33,235 bases of DNA from an uncultured Pseudomonadota bacterium (GTDB lineage Bacteria > Bdellovibrionota_B > Oligoflexia > Oligoflexales > CAIYRB01), in assembly GCA_903928445.1 (NCBI GenBank), contig CAIYRB010000141.1:1-33235 (forward strand). The letters run 5' to 3'. Below, in pieces: positions 1 to 9,327 of the stretch (the first letter of the stretch is position 1; every line of letters begins with the position of its first letter). The notes beneath the pieces are model-generated. The model was not told the DNA's origin. It saw nothing but the letters and a program-made list of their open reading frames with translations, and ran no database searches. Made by a program: the position numbers and the translations under genes.

Positions 1-3
1 CGT

Positions 4-1098
4 CTAATGATGACCTCGGCGCTGATACGCGCGCGAGGCCCGGTAGTAGGGCAGCAGCGATTCAAACAGCACCTTGACGACTGCCGCCACCGGGATGGCC
101 AACAAAATACCCCAAAATCCAAGCCAATCACCCAGTGCCAGGACCGACAGGATAATGGCGACAGGATGCAGGCCAATGCGCTCGCCGATCACTGTTGGGG
201 TGATGAATGCACCGTCCAAAGCCTGCACCACGACGAAGACGCCGACCACCGCTGCGACCTGAGCGATGCCAGTGCCATACGACACCAAGACCAATGCGCT
301 AAGGCTACCGCCGATGATGACATCACCGTAAGGGATCAGCCGACAGACACCGCTGATCAAGCCAATGGCGACGCCGCTGGGCAAACCGACCACGCTGAGG
401 CCGATGGTATAAAGCAGGCCGAGGATCGCGGCGACGATGGCCTGGCTTTTGAGCACGGATTTCAAGGTCTGATCGAGCCTGGCGCGAATGTGTCCCACCG
501 GCAACAGCAGGTCCGGAGGAACCAGCGTGCGCAGCCCCGCAGCCAGATGTTCATAGTCCTTCAACATGAAAAAAGTCAGCATCGGAATCAAGACGATATA
601 TAACACCGCTCCAATCACCGACGAGCCAGTCTTCCATAATCCAGACAGGGTGCCTTGAATCTCGCTAGCAGCATGATTCACCACGCTCATCGGACTAAGC
701 AGGCTATGGATTTCCGCTTGATCGATGATGCTAAGATCGACGACATACTGCTCTATGGCCGGCAGCCAGCGAGTGGACAAGGTATTGATCGCGCCCGGCA
801 CTAAATGAAAAAAGCTTAATAGCTGCTGATAGAGCAGAGGTACCAGGTGCACCCCGCTCAAGATGATGACGCCGAGGGTGCCAATCACCAAAACAACGAT
901 CGCCAAGGTGCGCGGCACCCGCTTGCGCTCCAGTAGACTGACCAAGGGCAAGAGCAGGTAGGTGAAAAAACAGCTGATCAAAATCGGCGGCAGCACCGTC
1001 CCGTAAACGACGCCGGCGACCGCGAGCACCACGATGGTCACTACGGCAAACCACGCCAGGCGCCTGATACTGGTCCAATCGAGCCGCTCATTATTCAT
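4..1098 (-). CDS. AI-2E family (PerM/YdiK-like) transporter, inner membrane permease
   Basis: A 364-residue polytopic membrane protein. Hydrophobic segments lie near the N-terminus (residues about 15-55), at about 60-85, and in a dense C-terminal half (about 195-350) with G/A/V-rich helices. This is the layout of the AI-2E transporter (UPF0118/PerM) family. Members are proposed exporters or Na+/H+ antiporters; the substrate here cannot be told. The start chosen is the ATG at 1098: it follows AAGGAGG at 8-nt spacing, whereas the longer in-frame start 45 nt upstream has no comparable ribosome site. The first 8 nt overlap the end of prmC, so translation is probably coupled. It is the last gene of the rho-rpmE-prfA-prmC cluster seen here, and its stop lies at the window edge. 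The family call is from hydropathy and overall resemblance. Confidence 0.85.
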   Translation of the reverse strand: MNNERLDWTSIRRLAWFAVVTIVVLAVAGVVYGTVLPPILISCFFTYLLLPLVSLLERKRVPRTLAIVVLVIGTLGVIILSGVHLVPLLYQQLLSFFHLVPGAINTLSTRWLPAIEQYVVDLSIIDQAEIHSLLSPMSVVNHAASEIQGTLSGLWKTGSSVIGAVLYIVLIPMLTFFMLKDYEHLAAGLRTLVPPDLLLPVGHIRARLDQTLKSVLKSQAIVAAILGLLYTIGLSVVGLPSGVAIGLISGVCRLIPYGDVIIGGSLSALVLVSYGTGIAQVAAVVGVFVVVQALDGAFITPTVIGERIGLHPVAIILSVLALGDWLGFWGILLAIPVAAVVKVLFESLLPYYRASRAYQRRGHH

Positions 1099-2074
1099 GC
1101 GAAGTCCCTCCTTGCTGGCGCCTTGAAGGCCACCAAACAGCACTCACCACTCGGTCCAGCCGCGACCAATCCTGACGCAACGCGATGTCCTGCCAGCCAG
1201 CCTCAGCCAGGATCTGCTGCACCGCATCGGCCTGCGTCGCACCGATCTCAACAGCTAAGCGTCCGCCGGCTTTTAAGCGACGCGGCGCGAGCACGGCCAA
1301 GGCACGGTAAAAGCTAAGCCCATCGGGCGGCGCAAACAAGGCCTGCTGTGGTTCAAAGCCGGCCACCGATTGCGGTAGATCCACAGCTTCGTCCGGAGCA
1401 ATGTACGGCGGATTTGACACGATGATGTCATAAGCCTCCTCCCCGTCCCAGCTTGCAGCCACCAGAGCGTCGCATTGACTAAACGCAACGCTGGCGCCTA
1501 AACGCGCGGCATTGGCCTTGGCATTTGCTAGGGCTGAAGCATCGACGTCCCAGGCACTGACCTGGACTTGCACCGCCGCGAGCTTTAAGGCCAATGCCGA
1601 GGCAACACAACCACTGCCAGTGCCGACATCGAGGATATGCCACGACGGCGCTTTAGCCGCGTCCGTGTCATCAGCCGCGTCCAAAGACTCGGCTTTGGTC
1701 CTGGCCTTGGCCCAATCAAGGATCTGCTCCACCAGGACTTCGGTATCAGGACGCGGAATCAAGACGGCGGGCGACACCTCAAAACGGTAGCCCATGAATT
1801 CCTTTTCGCCAGTGATATAGGCGACAGGTTCGCCACGACTACGACGCTGCAAGAAGCCTTTGAAGGGCTCGCGCTCGGCCGCACTGAGCGGTTTGTCAAA
1901 CTGCATATAGAGCTGAATCCGCGCCAGCTTTAAGGCATGGCTGAGGAGCAGCTCGGCATCCAGCCGCGGTGAGTCAACTAGGCCTTTGCCACGGAGAAAA
2001 TCCACCGACCAAGTGAGGATGCGACCAATCGTCCAGGCTTCGAGTCCTGCTGCTGCGGGGGCGACATCGGTCAC
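1091..2074 (-). CDS. prmC: Peptide chain release factor N5-glutamine methyltransferase PrmC (HemK)
   Basis: A 327-residue SAM-dependent methyltransferase that methylates the glutamine of the GGQ loop in release factors, tuning peptide release. Seen: an N-terminal helical domain with the SPRLDAELLL stretch (about 35-44), IPRPDTE at about 106-112, the SAM-binding DVGTGSG at about 149-155, and the family signature NPPY at about 221-224, which binds the substrate glutamine. I place the start at the GTG beginning 2074, one nucleotide after the prfA stop (TGA-C-GTG); the longer open frame runs back into prfA and has no family similarity there. Its neighbour prfA encodes its substrate, so the pair is functionally coherent and probably translationally coupled. 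The 3' end overlaps the next gene by 8 nt. The function is secure; the start is moderately so. Confidence 0.95.
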   Translation of the reverse strand: MTDVAPAAAGLEAWTIGRILTWSVDFLRGKGLVDSPRLDAELLLSHALKLARIQLYMQFDKPLSAAEREPFKGFLQRRSRGEPVAYITGEKEFMGYRFEVSPAVLIPRPDTEVLVEQILDWAKARTKAESLDAADDTDAAKAPSWHILDVGTGSGCVASALALKLAAVQVQVSAWDVDASALANAKANAARLGASVAFSQCDALVAASWDGEEAYDIIVSNPPYIAPDEAVDLPQSVAGFEPQQALFAPPDGLSFYRALAVLAPRRLKAGGRLAVEIGATQADAVQQILAEAGWQDIALRQDWSRLDRVVSAVWWPSRRQQGGTSHE

Positions 2075-2075
2075 G

Positions 2076-3143
2076 TCATACCGCCAGTTCTTGCTTGAGC
2101 AGCTCGGCGGTGTGATGGGTGCCCAAGGCGTCCAGGACGTCGCCGATATCGCCCTCCATGATGGCATCGAGGCGGTACAGGGTCAGGTTGATGCGGTGAT
2201 CCGTCAGACGGCCCTGCGGGAAATTATAGGTCCGGATGCGCTCGCTGCGGTCACCCGAGCCGACCTGGCTCTTGCGACTGGCGCTGATCTCGGCGTGCTG
2301 CTCCTGCTCGGCCTTTTCGAGCAGCTTGGCCTTCATGATCTTCATCGCCTTCTCGCGGTTCTTATGCTGGGACCGCTCATCTTGGCACTCAACGGCAAGG
2401 CCTGAGGGCTTGTGCACCAAACGAACCGCCGAATCAGTCGTGTTGACATGCTGCCCACCCGAGCCCGAGGAGCGGCAAACCGTCATCTCGATATCGGCTG
2501 GATTCAGATTGACCTCGACGTCTTCCGCCTCGGGCAAGATGGCCACGGTGCACGCACTGGTATGAATCCGCCCTTGATTCTCGGTGGCCGGCACGCGTTG
2601 CACGCGATGCACGCCGCTTTCGAATTTAAAGCGGCTAAACACCGCCTGGCCTTCGATCATGCAAATGATCTCTTTAAAACCGCCGGCTCCCGATGGTGTC
2701 GAACTCAGGACTTCGATCTTCCAGCGCTGCCGCTCAGCGTAGCGGGTGTACATGCGAAAGAGATCCGCCACGAACAAGGCCGCTTCGTCACCGCCAGTCC
2801 CGGCGCGGATCTCCAGCAGGACGTTTTTTTCGTCGTTGGGATCCTTCGGCAGAGACAACACGATCAGGTGCTTTTCGATCGCCTCGAGATCGCTCTCGAT
2901 GCGGCTAAGCTCTTCCTTGGCCATAGCCACCATGTCGTCGTCGGACTCGGCGGCCATCATCGCCTTGGCCTCGTCGCGCTCTTGGAGCAGCGCCTTATAT
3001 TGCCGATAGGCCGTGATGAGAGGCTCAAGAGACGCCCGCTCTTTGGTCAAACGCGTCAACTCCGGCCCCTTCAAGGAGCCAGAGGACAGAGAATCTTCGA
3101 GGGAGCTGAAGCGGCGCTCGACGCCGTCGAGATTTTCAAACAT
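2076..3143 (-). CDS. prfA: Peptide chain release factor 1 (RF1)
   Basis: A 355-residue class I release factor of normal family length, which reads UAA and UAG in the ribosomal A site and triggers hydrolysis of peptidyl-tRNA. Seen: the anticodon-like tripeptide PAT at about 185-187 in the context HRVQRVPATENQGRIHTS, diagnostic of RF1 rather than RF2, and the catalytic GGQ at 229-231 in SSGSGGQHVNTTDSAVR. The N-terminal coiled domain (1-100) and the C-terminal RSERIRTYNFPQGRLTDHR block are also present. There is no in-frame programmed frameshift, as expected for RF1. The ATG at 3143 has only a weak ribosome site (GAG); a purine run AAGGGAA lies inside a hairpin about 16 nt upstream. It lies between rpmE and prmC, a common bacterial gene order. 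Confidence 0.97.
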   Translation of the reverse strand: MFENLDGVERRFSSLEDSLSSGSLKGPELTRLTKERASLEPLITAYRQYKALLQERDEAKAMMAAESDDDMVAMAKEELSRIESDLEAIEKHLIVLSLPKDPNDEKNVLLEIRAGTGGDEAALFVADLFRMYTRYAERQRWKIEVLSSTPSGAGGFKEIICMIEGQAVFSRFKFESGVHRVQRVPATENQGRIHTSACTVAILPEAEDVEVNLNPADIEMTVCRSSGSGGQHVNTTDSAVRLVHKPSGLAVECQDERSQHKNREKAMKIMKAKLLEKAEQEQHAEISASRKSQVGSGDRSERIRTYNFPQGRLTDHRINLTLYRLDAIMEGDIGDVLDALGTHHTAELLKQELAV

Positions 3144-3158
3144 AAGAACTCAGGCCCA

Positions 3159-3182
3159 TTCCCTTCAAGCAAGCCAAGGGAA
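3159..3182 (-). other. Hairpin in the rpmE-prfA spacer
   Basis: Arms TTCCCTT and AAGGGAA (7 bp) enclose a 10-nt loop. The hairpin is flanked by two copies of CAGGCCC (3151-3157 and 3184-3190). On the minus-strand transcript the AAGGGAA arm is the only strong purine run upstream of prfA. The hairpin could therefore limit ribosome access or act as a processing site. There is no T-tract, so it is not an intrinsic terminator. Confidence 0.4.
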
Positions 3183-3195
3183 CAGGCCCTGCGCC

Positions 3196-3399
3196 TTATT
3201 TCTTGGTGCCGTATTTCTTCTGGAACTTCTCGATCCGACCAGCGGTGTCGATCAGTTTCACTTTACCCGTGAAGAACGGGTGACAGGTAGAGCAGATCTC
3301 GAGTTTGATCTCGGAGCGCGTCGACTTGGTGACGAACGCGTGGCCGCAAGCGCACGAGACTTGGCAATCGCCGTATTGAGGATGGATGCCTTCTTTCAT
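3196..3399 (-). CDS. rpmE: 50S ribosomal protein L31, zinc-binding type
   Basis: A 67-residue ribosomal protein of the large subunit, part of the bridge between subunits. Seen: the start MKEGIHPQY typical of L31, and four zinc ligands in two pairs, C16/C18 and the CSTC motif at 36-39, with an additional C12. This is therefore the C+ zinc form rather than the zinc-free RpmE2 paralogue. The family pattern [25 protein letters not shown] follows. The ATG at 3399 has AGGAAAGG 7 nt upstream. It lies 90 nt downstream of rho with two hairpins in between, and 52 nt upstream of prfA. The rho-rpmE-prfA-prmC order is widespread in proteobacteria and supports one transcription unit. Confidence 0.97.
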   Translation of the reverse strand: MKEGIHPQYGDCQVSCACGHAFVTKSTRSEIKLEICSTCHPFFTGKVKLIDTAGRIEKFQKKYGTKK

Positions 3400-3430
3400 G
3401 AGTAACCTTTCCTATCAGTGAGTCTATCCC

Positions 3431-3478
3431 GCCTGCCCGCAGGCTCGCCGGGGGCCCTCACGGTGCATCCGTAAGGGC
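3431..3478 (-). other. Two tandem hairpins between rho and rpmE
   Basis: On the minus-strand RNA the first hairpin is GCCCTTACGG-ATGCA-CCGTGAGGGC (3454-3478), a 10-bp stem if one G-U pair is allowed. The second is GCCTGC-GG-GCAGGC (3431-3444), a 14-nt perfect palindrome. Neither is followed by a U-run, so a simple intrinsic terminator is unlikely. They may serve as an attenuator, an RNA-processing site or an L31 control element; this is inference. Confidence 0.45.
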
Positions 3479-3489
3479 GGTTCGACAGA

Positions 3490-4860
<1,371 letters not shown>

Positions 4861-5041
4861 CGATCTTCTCGCTAAATGGTGAGGTGGGTGTGCTGGTTGC
4901 CGGGGTTGAGTAAACCTTTGGCTGTTCGGAAAGAGCAAGTGAGACTGGAAACATTGAGAATGTTGGATTCATTTTTGTCCACCGATGCCTGTTATGGCAC
5001 CGCAGACACCGAGATCGCAACTCAGTGGGCTATGACAAGTT

Positions 5042-5070
5042 CTGATAGTTCAAATGCCCGTTGATGTCAA
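5042..5070 (-). promoter_or_regulatory. Candidate sigma-70 promoter for rho
   Basis: On the minus strand a perfect -35 TTGACA (5070-5065) is followed after 17 nt by TATCAG (5047-5042), matching 4 of 6 positions of the -10 consensus. Transcription from here would give a rho leader of roughly 175 nt (4861-5035). Long leaders are known to carry autoregulatory attenuation in rho of other bacteria. No long reading frame lies in the leader. Confidence 0.45.
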
Positions 5071-5088
5071 CCGCCAGGAAAAACATCG

Positions 5089-5118
5089 TGGACGCGTGGA
5101 CAACCCTACCGTTATACT
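5089..5118 (+). promoter_or_regulatory. Candidate promoter for the small exported protein gene
   Basis: A TATACT -10 box (5113-5118, 5 of 6) is preceded after 18 nt by TGGACG (5089-5094, 4 of 6). It lies 37 nt before the ATG at 5155, which has AAAGGA as its ribosome site. It is divergent from and close to the rho promoter candidate at 5042-5070. Confidence 0.4.
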
Positions 5119-5154
5119 CAAGCAAAGCAATCAGATCAGAAAAAGGACCGCTCC

Positions 5155-5592
5155 ATGGCGCATCAGCTAAAGGCATATCTGTTGGTCACCTTTCTGTGCT
5201 TCGGCATGTGGAGCCCTAAGGCCGCCGCCGTTGGCGCCCAGCAGCAGGTGGCGACCGAGGAGCGGTTCCAGGATCTCTTTGTAACAGCAGGATACTGCAC
5301 GGCTTTTGGCGCGGCCCTAGGTACGGCGTTCTTGGCCTTCACCGCCAACCCAAGCGAAAACCTCAGGTTTGTCGCGGTCGGCGCGTCCCTCGGCTTCATC
5401 GGCGGTAGCGCCCTCGGTTCTTATATAATCTTCTCGCCGCTGATGAGCGTCGAGGGGCCGAGTCGCTACAGTGGCACTCTAGCCTCGGAAGCCCCCCTAC
5501 CAGCCAAAGGCCTGGTCATACGGCCGACGCTTGACCGGATGACGCACCGCATCACCTCGGTGGAAGGTGGGATGACGCTGGCGCGCTTTTAG
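5155..5592 (+). CDS. Hypothetical exported/membrane protein, glycine-rich
   Basis: A 145-residue protein I do not recognise. Seen: an N-terminal hydrophobic stretch (about 7-24) ending in PKAAAVGA, which reads as a signal peptide or first membrane helix, then a mature start near residue 27. Two further hydrophobic segments follow, about 44-63 and 72-95, rich in small residues with repeated G/A at 3-4 residue spacing (GAALGTAFLAF; GASLGFIGGSALGSY), as in glycine-zipper membrane helices. The last 50 residues are hydrophilic and end MTLARF. It probably sits in the envelope. It has its own promoter-like sequence, is divergent from rho and convergent with the DUF5924-type gene. No function is assigned. 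Confidence 0.7.
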   Translation: MAHQLKAYLLVTFLCFGMWSPKAAAVGAQQQVATEERFQDLFVTAGYCTAFGAALGTAFLAFTANPSENLRFVAVGASLGFIGGSALGSYIIFSPLMSVEGPSRYSGTLASEAPLPAKGLVIRPTLDRMTHRITSVEGGMTLARF

Positions 5593-5617
5593 GCGCGGGC
5601 GTGCGCCAGCACGTCAC
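5573..5617. terminator. Hairpin between convergent genes, possible bidirectional terminator
   Basis: Arms GCTGGCGC (5577-5584) and GCGCCAGC (5603-5610) form 8 bp around an 18-nt loop. The flanks TGACG and CGTCA extend the dyad after a 2-nt bulge. It spans the stop codon of the plus-strand gene and touches that of the minus-strand gene. There is no T-tract on either side, so termination efficiency is uncertain. Confidence 0.35.
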
Positions 5618-6711
5618 TCAAAGGATACGAGCGCCCGACCAAGATAGATGTCGCCCTCAAGAAACACCCGGCAGCCCAGAGTCTGCGCGGTGTCGGCTCC
5701 AGCGATATGACGCTTGCAGGAAAACGTGCGAAAAGCCTTGCCTTTGACCTGGCCAACGCCGCGGACCTTGGACAGCTCGATACGGTCGATCACCTTATCG
5801 TTCATAAACCATTCATGGGTCACTGCAGCATCGACGCCGCTGGGCGAAACGATGGGCGTGAAGCAGCAGACGTCCTTATTCTCGGCCACAGCTGCCAGAA
5901 GTTTAGCCCGTGGCTCAACATCTTGCCATGACCCTTGCAACCGATGGTCCTCGACGCTGAGGCCAATACCTGGATCTTTCAGCCACACCGACAGCAGCGG
6001 CACGCGTAGCTCTTGGTTGGTGACAGCCCCGACAAGCGCTAGCAACCCGATGACCGCACTGGGCAACCAGTCGCTGAAGACGCGCCGACGTGGTTCCATG
6101 AGTAGCTGCCAGGGCAATACGCTCACAACCGCGACGACGGCTAAACAATGATAAAAATAGGCGAGGTGGCCTGGAAAGAAGATCGCAAAGCAAAACGAGG
6201 ACGCGATGACCGCACTGAAGCAGCGCGCCGCTGCCATGCACAAGGACCGTTTGGCAAAGTAGCTCCACCATGGATCGACCAAGCTGACCACGGCAAGGGC
6301 GAGTGCTAGGCCGAGCGACACCCAGGCTCTTGCAAAAAACAGCAGCGGCAAACAAAACATGGCGATGTATTGCACAGCGACCTGCGTGGCAAACACGGCA
6401 GCGGCTTCGACCAAGGCCGGTCGTTCGAGCATAAACTTAACCAGACGCCCCTGGCTCTTGGCACTCTCTATAGCCGCTCGTTGCTTCGCCCGACGAGCCA
6501 GCTCCAGCCACATGCGAAACAGCACCGACACGACGACAAAGAGGGCCATGTAGGCGATCAGGCGCGTCGACTGGGCGTAGTCACGCGTCAGCATGATCCC
6601 CGAGATGATGCCCCAGACCATCGACAGCAGGGAAAAGATCAGCATCAGCTGAGCGCTGCGCCGCTGCCAAAAGGACTGCGCCGCCGCGATCCAGCGGCTT
6701 TGACTCAGCAC
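5614..6711 (-). CDS. DUF5924/DUF2914-type inner membrane protein
   Basis: A 365-residue protein of unknown function. Seen: six or more hydrophobic segments in the first 235 residues (about 20-42, 48-66, 100-126, 128-148, 163-185, 188-200, 215-232), then a hydrophilic C-terminal domain of about 130 residues. That domain holds HEWFMNDKVIDRIELSKVRGVGQVKGKAFRTFSCKR and a closing VFLEGDIYLGRALVSFE. The W-x-x-N/G...I-x-L-x-V-x-G...FRT-x-S-x-K pattern followed by a terminal G-x-x-x-GR strand is what I know as the DUF2914 domain, and the fused membrane part resembles DUF5924. The start is a GTG at 6711, 6 nt after the rimO stop, with TAGGGTG as ribosome site, so it is the second gene of a rimO operon. 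The C-terminal domain probably faces the periplasm; this is inference. Confidence 0.7.
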   Translation of the reverse strand: MLSQSRWIAAAQSFWQRRSAQLMLIFSLLSMVWGIISGIMLTRDYAQSTRLIAYMALFVVVSVLFRMWLELARRAKQRAAIESAKSQGRLVKFMLERPALVEAAAVFATQVAVQYIAMFCLPLLFFARAWVSLGLALALAVVSLVDPWWSYFAKRSLCMAAARCFSAVIASSFCFAIFFPGHLAYFYHCLAVVAVVSVLPWQLLMEPRRRVFSDWLPSAVIGLLALVGAVTNQELRVPLLSVWLKDPGIGLSVEDHRLQGSWQDVEPRAKLLAAVAENKDVCCFTPIVSPSGVDAAVTHEWFMNDKVIDRIELSKVRGVGQVKGKAFRTFSCKRHIAGADTAQTLGCRVFLEGDIYLGRALVSFE

Positions 6712-6717
6712 GACACC

Positions 6718-8082
6718 CTAGTGCAACTCGGCGGTGTCAACGACCGCTCCGACCATGTCGTAATCATGCGTCTCATGAATGCGCACAAGTTGAATCTGGC
6801 CGGCCTTGACCGGGCCATCGGTAAGGTAGACGACGCCGTCGACCTCCGGGGCCTGCACCGACAAGCGGCCTTGCCACACCAGCTCGTGGTCTGGGCTTGG
6901 ACCTTCGACGAGCACCGGCAAGACCTGACCAGCGTAGGCGCTCAGCAGGTTTTTCGACACCGTCTTTTGCGCCGCCATCACCTGCGCCAAACGCTCCGCC
7001 TTGACGGCCTCGTCGATCTGCCCTGCCATGCGCCCAGCAACCGTACCCTCCTCTTGCGAGTAGGAGAAGCAGCCCAGATGGCGAAAGCGCTGCTCCGCCA
7101 CAAAGTCGAGCAACTCGGCAAAATCCTCGTCGGTTTCACCTGGAAAGCCCACCATCACCGAGGTGCGAATGGCCACATCAGGCACCCTTGCGCGCACGCG
7201 GGCCAGGGTGTCACGCAGCTGCTGGCGCGTCACGTCGCGGTTCATGCGCTTTAGCACGGCGTCGCTGGCGTGTTGGACAGGAACATCGAGATACTTGACA
7301 AGCTTTGGCTCGGTCGCGAAGAACTCAAGAAACTCGTCACTAATATGCTCGGGATAAACATAAAGACAGCGCACCCACTGGAGGCCATCGATCTGGACCA
7401 AGGCACGCAGCAGTCCCAAAAGGTCCGCGGCGTCGGTGCGATCTCGACCGTAGGCGGCCAGGTCCTGGGCGATCAGATTGATCTCGATCACGCCGTTTTG
7501 CACCAACTGCTCGACTTCTTTCACCACCGAGGCAATCGGCCGCGAGCGCAGGCGGCCGCGGATGGCGGGAATGATGCAAAACGAGCAGTTATGCTGGCAG
7601 CCTTCAGCGACCTTAACATAGGCGGAATGCTTCGCCAGAGTGTTCACTCGCGGCATATCTTCGTTATAAAGATAGTGCGTACGCTTGGCGTGAATCTCTC
7701 CTGGAACCCCGGGAGCATCGAGGAGCGAACCGATGCGGGTAAATTCGTCGGTACCGATAAACAAGTCGACCTCGGGCAAGCCCTTGGCCAGCTGGGTCTT
7801 ATAACGCTGCGTCAAGCAGCCCGTCACCACGACCTTCAGCCCTGGACGATCTTGCTTGAGCGCTGCCGCCTTCAAGATGGTGTCGATGCTCTCTTCTTTC
7901 GCGGCGGCGATAAACCCACAGGTATTGATGATGATCGCATCGGCGGCGGTCGCCTCATCGGTGGATTCCCAGCCCTTGCCAAACATCGTTCCGAGCATGA
8001 CTTCGGAGTCGACACGGTTACGCGCGCAGCCAAGGGAAATCAGGTGTACCTTACGAGAGGTCGAGGCGATCTGTGCGTCCAT
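6718..8082 (-). CDS. rimO: Ribosomal protein S12 methylthiotransferase RimO
   Basis: A 454-residue radical-SAM enzyme that adds a methylthio group to the conserved aspartate of ribosomal protein S12. Seen: an N-terminal UPF0004 domain with three cluster cysteines C19, C55 and C89 (SLGCARNRVDSEVMLG, NTCGF, TGCLTQRY), the radical-SAM CxxxCxxC at C162/C166/C169 (EGCQHNCSFC), and a C-terminal TRAM-type RNA/protein-binding region (about 385-450). SLGCARNRVDSE is the RimO form, which separates it from the tRNA enzyme MiaB. All six iron-sulfur ligands are intact. The ATG at 8082 has AAGGAG about 11 nt upstream, a slightly long spacing. It is the first gene of a two-gene unit with the DUF5924-type gene. 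Confidence 0.95.
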   Translation of the reverse strand: MDAQIASTSRKVHLISLGCARNRVDSEVMLGTMFGKGWESTDEATAADAIIINTCGFIAAAKEESIDTILKAAALKQDRPGLKVVVTGCLTQRYKTQLAKGLPEVDLFIGTDEFTRIGSLLDAPGVPGEIHAKRTHYLYNEDMPRVNTLAKHSAYVKVAEGCQHNCSFCIIPAIRGRLRSRPIASVVKEVEQLVQNGVIEINLIAQDLAAYGRDRTDAADLLGLLRALVQIDGLQWVRCLYVYPEHISDEFLEFFATEPKLVKYLDVPVQHASDAVLKRMNRDVTRQQLRDTLARVRARVPDVAIRTSVMVGFPGETDEDFAELLDFVAEQRFRHLGCFSYSQEEGTVAGRMAGQIDEAVKAERLAQVMAAQKTVSKNLLSAYAGQVLPVLVEGPSPDHELVWQGRLSVQAPEVDGVVYLTDGPVKAGQIQLVRIHETHDYDMVGAVVDTAELH

Positions 8083-8239
8083 CCGAGGTCTGTCTCCTTA
8101 AAACGATAAGCCCCAGTATTAGAAGGCGCCTTGTATCATAGAAACGGTTAGAGTTACAAAAGAGCGCTGGCAACTAATTTTAATGACCTGAAATGACTGA
8201 TCTAATGGTTGGTTTCAAAGTGGGTCCTAAGGAGCATCC
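8083..8239. promoter_or_regulatory. Divergent spacer between rimO and the aminotransferase gene
   Basis: 157 AT-rich nucleotides between two divergent genes. Candidate -10 boxes are TATCAT on the plus strand and the overlapping TATGAT on the minus strand near 8134-8141, but neither has a good -35 partner. The aminotransferase ribosome site TAAGGAG lies at 8227-8233. Promoter placement is not decided by the sequence. Confidence 0.3.
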
Positions 8240-9124
8240 ATGGCCGGGTTCATCGCTATCAACGGCATCGTCACCACTCCCGAAGAGGCCCGGGTCCCGG
8301 CCCTCGATCGCGGCCTGCTCTTCGGCGACGGCGTCTTTGAAGTGTTTGTCGCCTTTGGCACTCACATCTTGGACGTCGGCCGCCATTTGGACCGCCTCAG
8401 GGTCTCGGCCGAGGCCTTGGAGTTCACCATTCCCTGGTCTAACGCCGAGCTAGAATTTGAGCTCCAGCATTTAGTCAGCCAAATGTCCGTCCCGAAATCC
8501 TACCTGCGCCTTTATGTCAGCCGTGGCAATGGCCTCGGTTTGCGCCCAGGCCAACATCTCACACCAAATAAATTTGTTTACTGCTTACCCGCAACTGTGG
8601 AGAGCCCACGCGTCTACAGCGAAGGCCTCCGACTTAAGCGCATGGTCAAGGCCGAAACCACCCGTGGCGCTGCGCCAAAAACCAGCAACTACCTCGGCAG
8701 TGTCCTAGCCATTGGCAAAGCCCAAAAAGAAGGCTTTGACGAGATCCTGTGGTCGAACCAAGACGGTGAAATCACCGAGGCCGCCACTGCCAACATCTTC
8801 TTCTTATCGCGCGTCGGTGATCAGGTTGAATTTCTAACGCCTCCAGCGCAAAGCGGCCTACTCTTAGGCATCACCCGCGACACCATGATCCAGCTGCTAA
8901 GAACAGCGCAGATCCCGGTACGCGAGCACACCATCTTCGTCGACGAGTTACCGCGCTTTGACGAAGCATTTCTGTGCTCCACCGTGCGCGGTTTGGTGCC
9001 AGTAGCAGCCATCGACAAGCACCGCATGCACAGCGCCAGACCAAACGCGGTGTACCGACACATCGAACGCCTATACTCAACCTGGCTGAAGACACAGACA
9101 ACTGGGGTCAGTCACCATCGCTAA
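8240..9124 (+). CDS. Fold-type IV PLP-dependent aminotransferase (branched-chain/D-amino acid/ADC lyase family)
   Basis: A 294-residue class IV aminotransferase. Seen: the N-terminal DRGLLFGDGVFEVF block (23-36), the schiff-base lysine K147 in APKTSNYLGSVLA, and the cofactor-pyrimidine glutamate E180 in GEITEAATANIFF. The C-terminal TPPAQSGLLLGITRDTMIQL block that closes the active site is also present. The family covers IlvE, D-amino-acid transaminase and PabC; the motifs do not decide among them, and the length suits any. I lean to a D-amino acid or branched-chain type over PabC because no folate genes are near. The ATG at 8240 has TAAGGAG at 6-nt spacing. The last six codons and the TAA stop (GVSHHR-stop) lie inside a half-copy of the REP-like repeat found at 22.9 kb, so the native C-terminus has probably been altered by that repeat. 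Confidence 0.85.
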   Translation: MAGFIAINGIVTTPEEARVPALDRGLLFGDGVFEVFVAFGTHILDVGRHLDRLRVSAEALEFTIPWSNAELEFELQHLVSQMSVPKSYLRLYVSRGNGLGLRPGQHLTPNKFVYCLPATVESPRVYSEGLRLKRMVKAETTRGAAPKTSNYLGSVLAIGKAQKEGFDEILWSNQDGEITEAATANIFFLSRVGDQVEFLTPPAQSGLLLGITRDTMIQLLRTAQIPVREHTIFVDELPRFDEAFLCSTVRGLVPVAAIDKHRMHSARPNAVYRHIERLYSTWLKTQTTGVSHHR

Positions 9125-9145
9125 CCCACTGAACCAACTGGAGTC
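9104..9145 (+). repeat. Half-copy of the REP-like repeat overlapping the aminotransferase 3' end
   Basis: Nucleotides 9104-9132 match the left arm of the large palindrome (22922-22950) at 26 of 29 positions. A looser match continues to GTCA at 9142-9145. The right arm of the palindrome is missing: the sequence runs on into unrelated TTTAATCCGG. The repeat contains the TAA stop of the upstream gene. Confidence 0.7.
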
Positions 9146-9327
9146 ATTTAATCCGGCTACCTAGCCGCAATCTGCACATGCCAAACGGCCACCATCTAGC
9201 CCCGTCATTTAACCTCCAAACCGACACTTTTGGGGAGTCCCTCGTGCCGTTGTTTCCTGCTCCACGCAAAGTCGTCCAGGCTGAGGCCTTAGGTTGGGCG
9301 GAAATCACTGCAGGCAAGCGCAAAACG

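Noticed and set aside
7..603. A 198-codon open frame on the plus strand
   Set aside because: It is antisense to the AI-2E-type permease, has the H/D/Q-rich composition of a shadow frame and no ribosome site.
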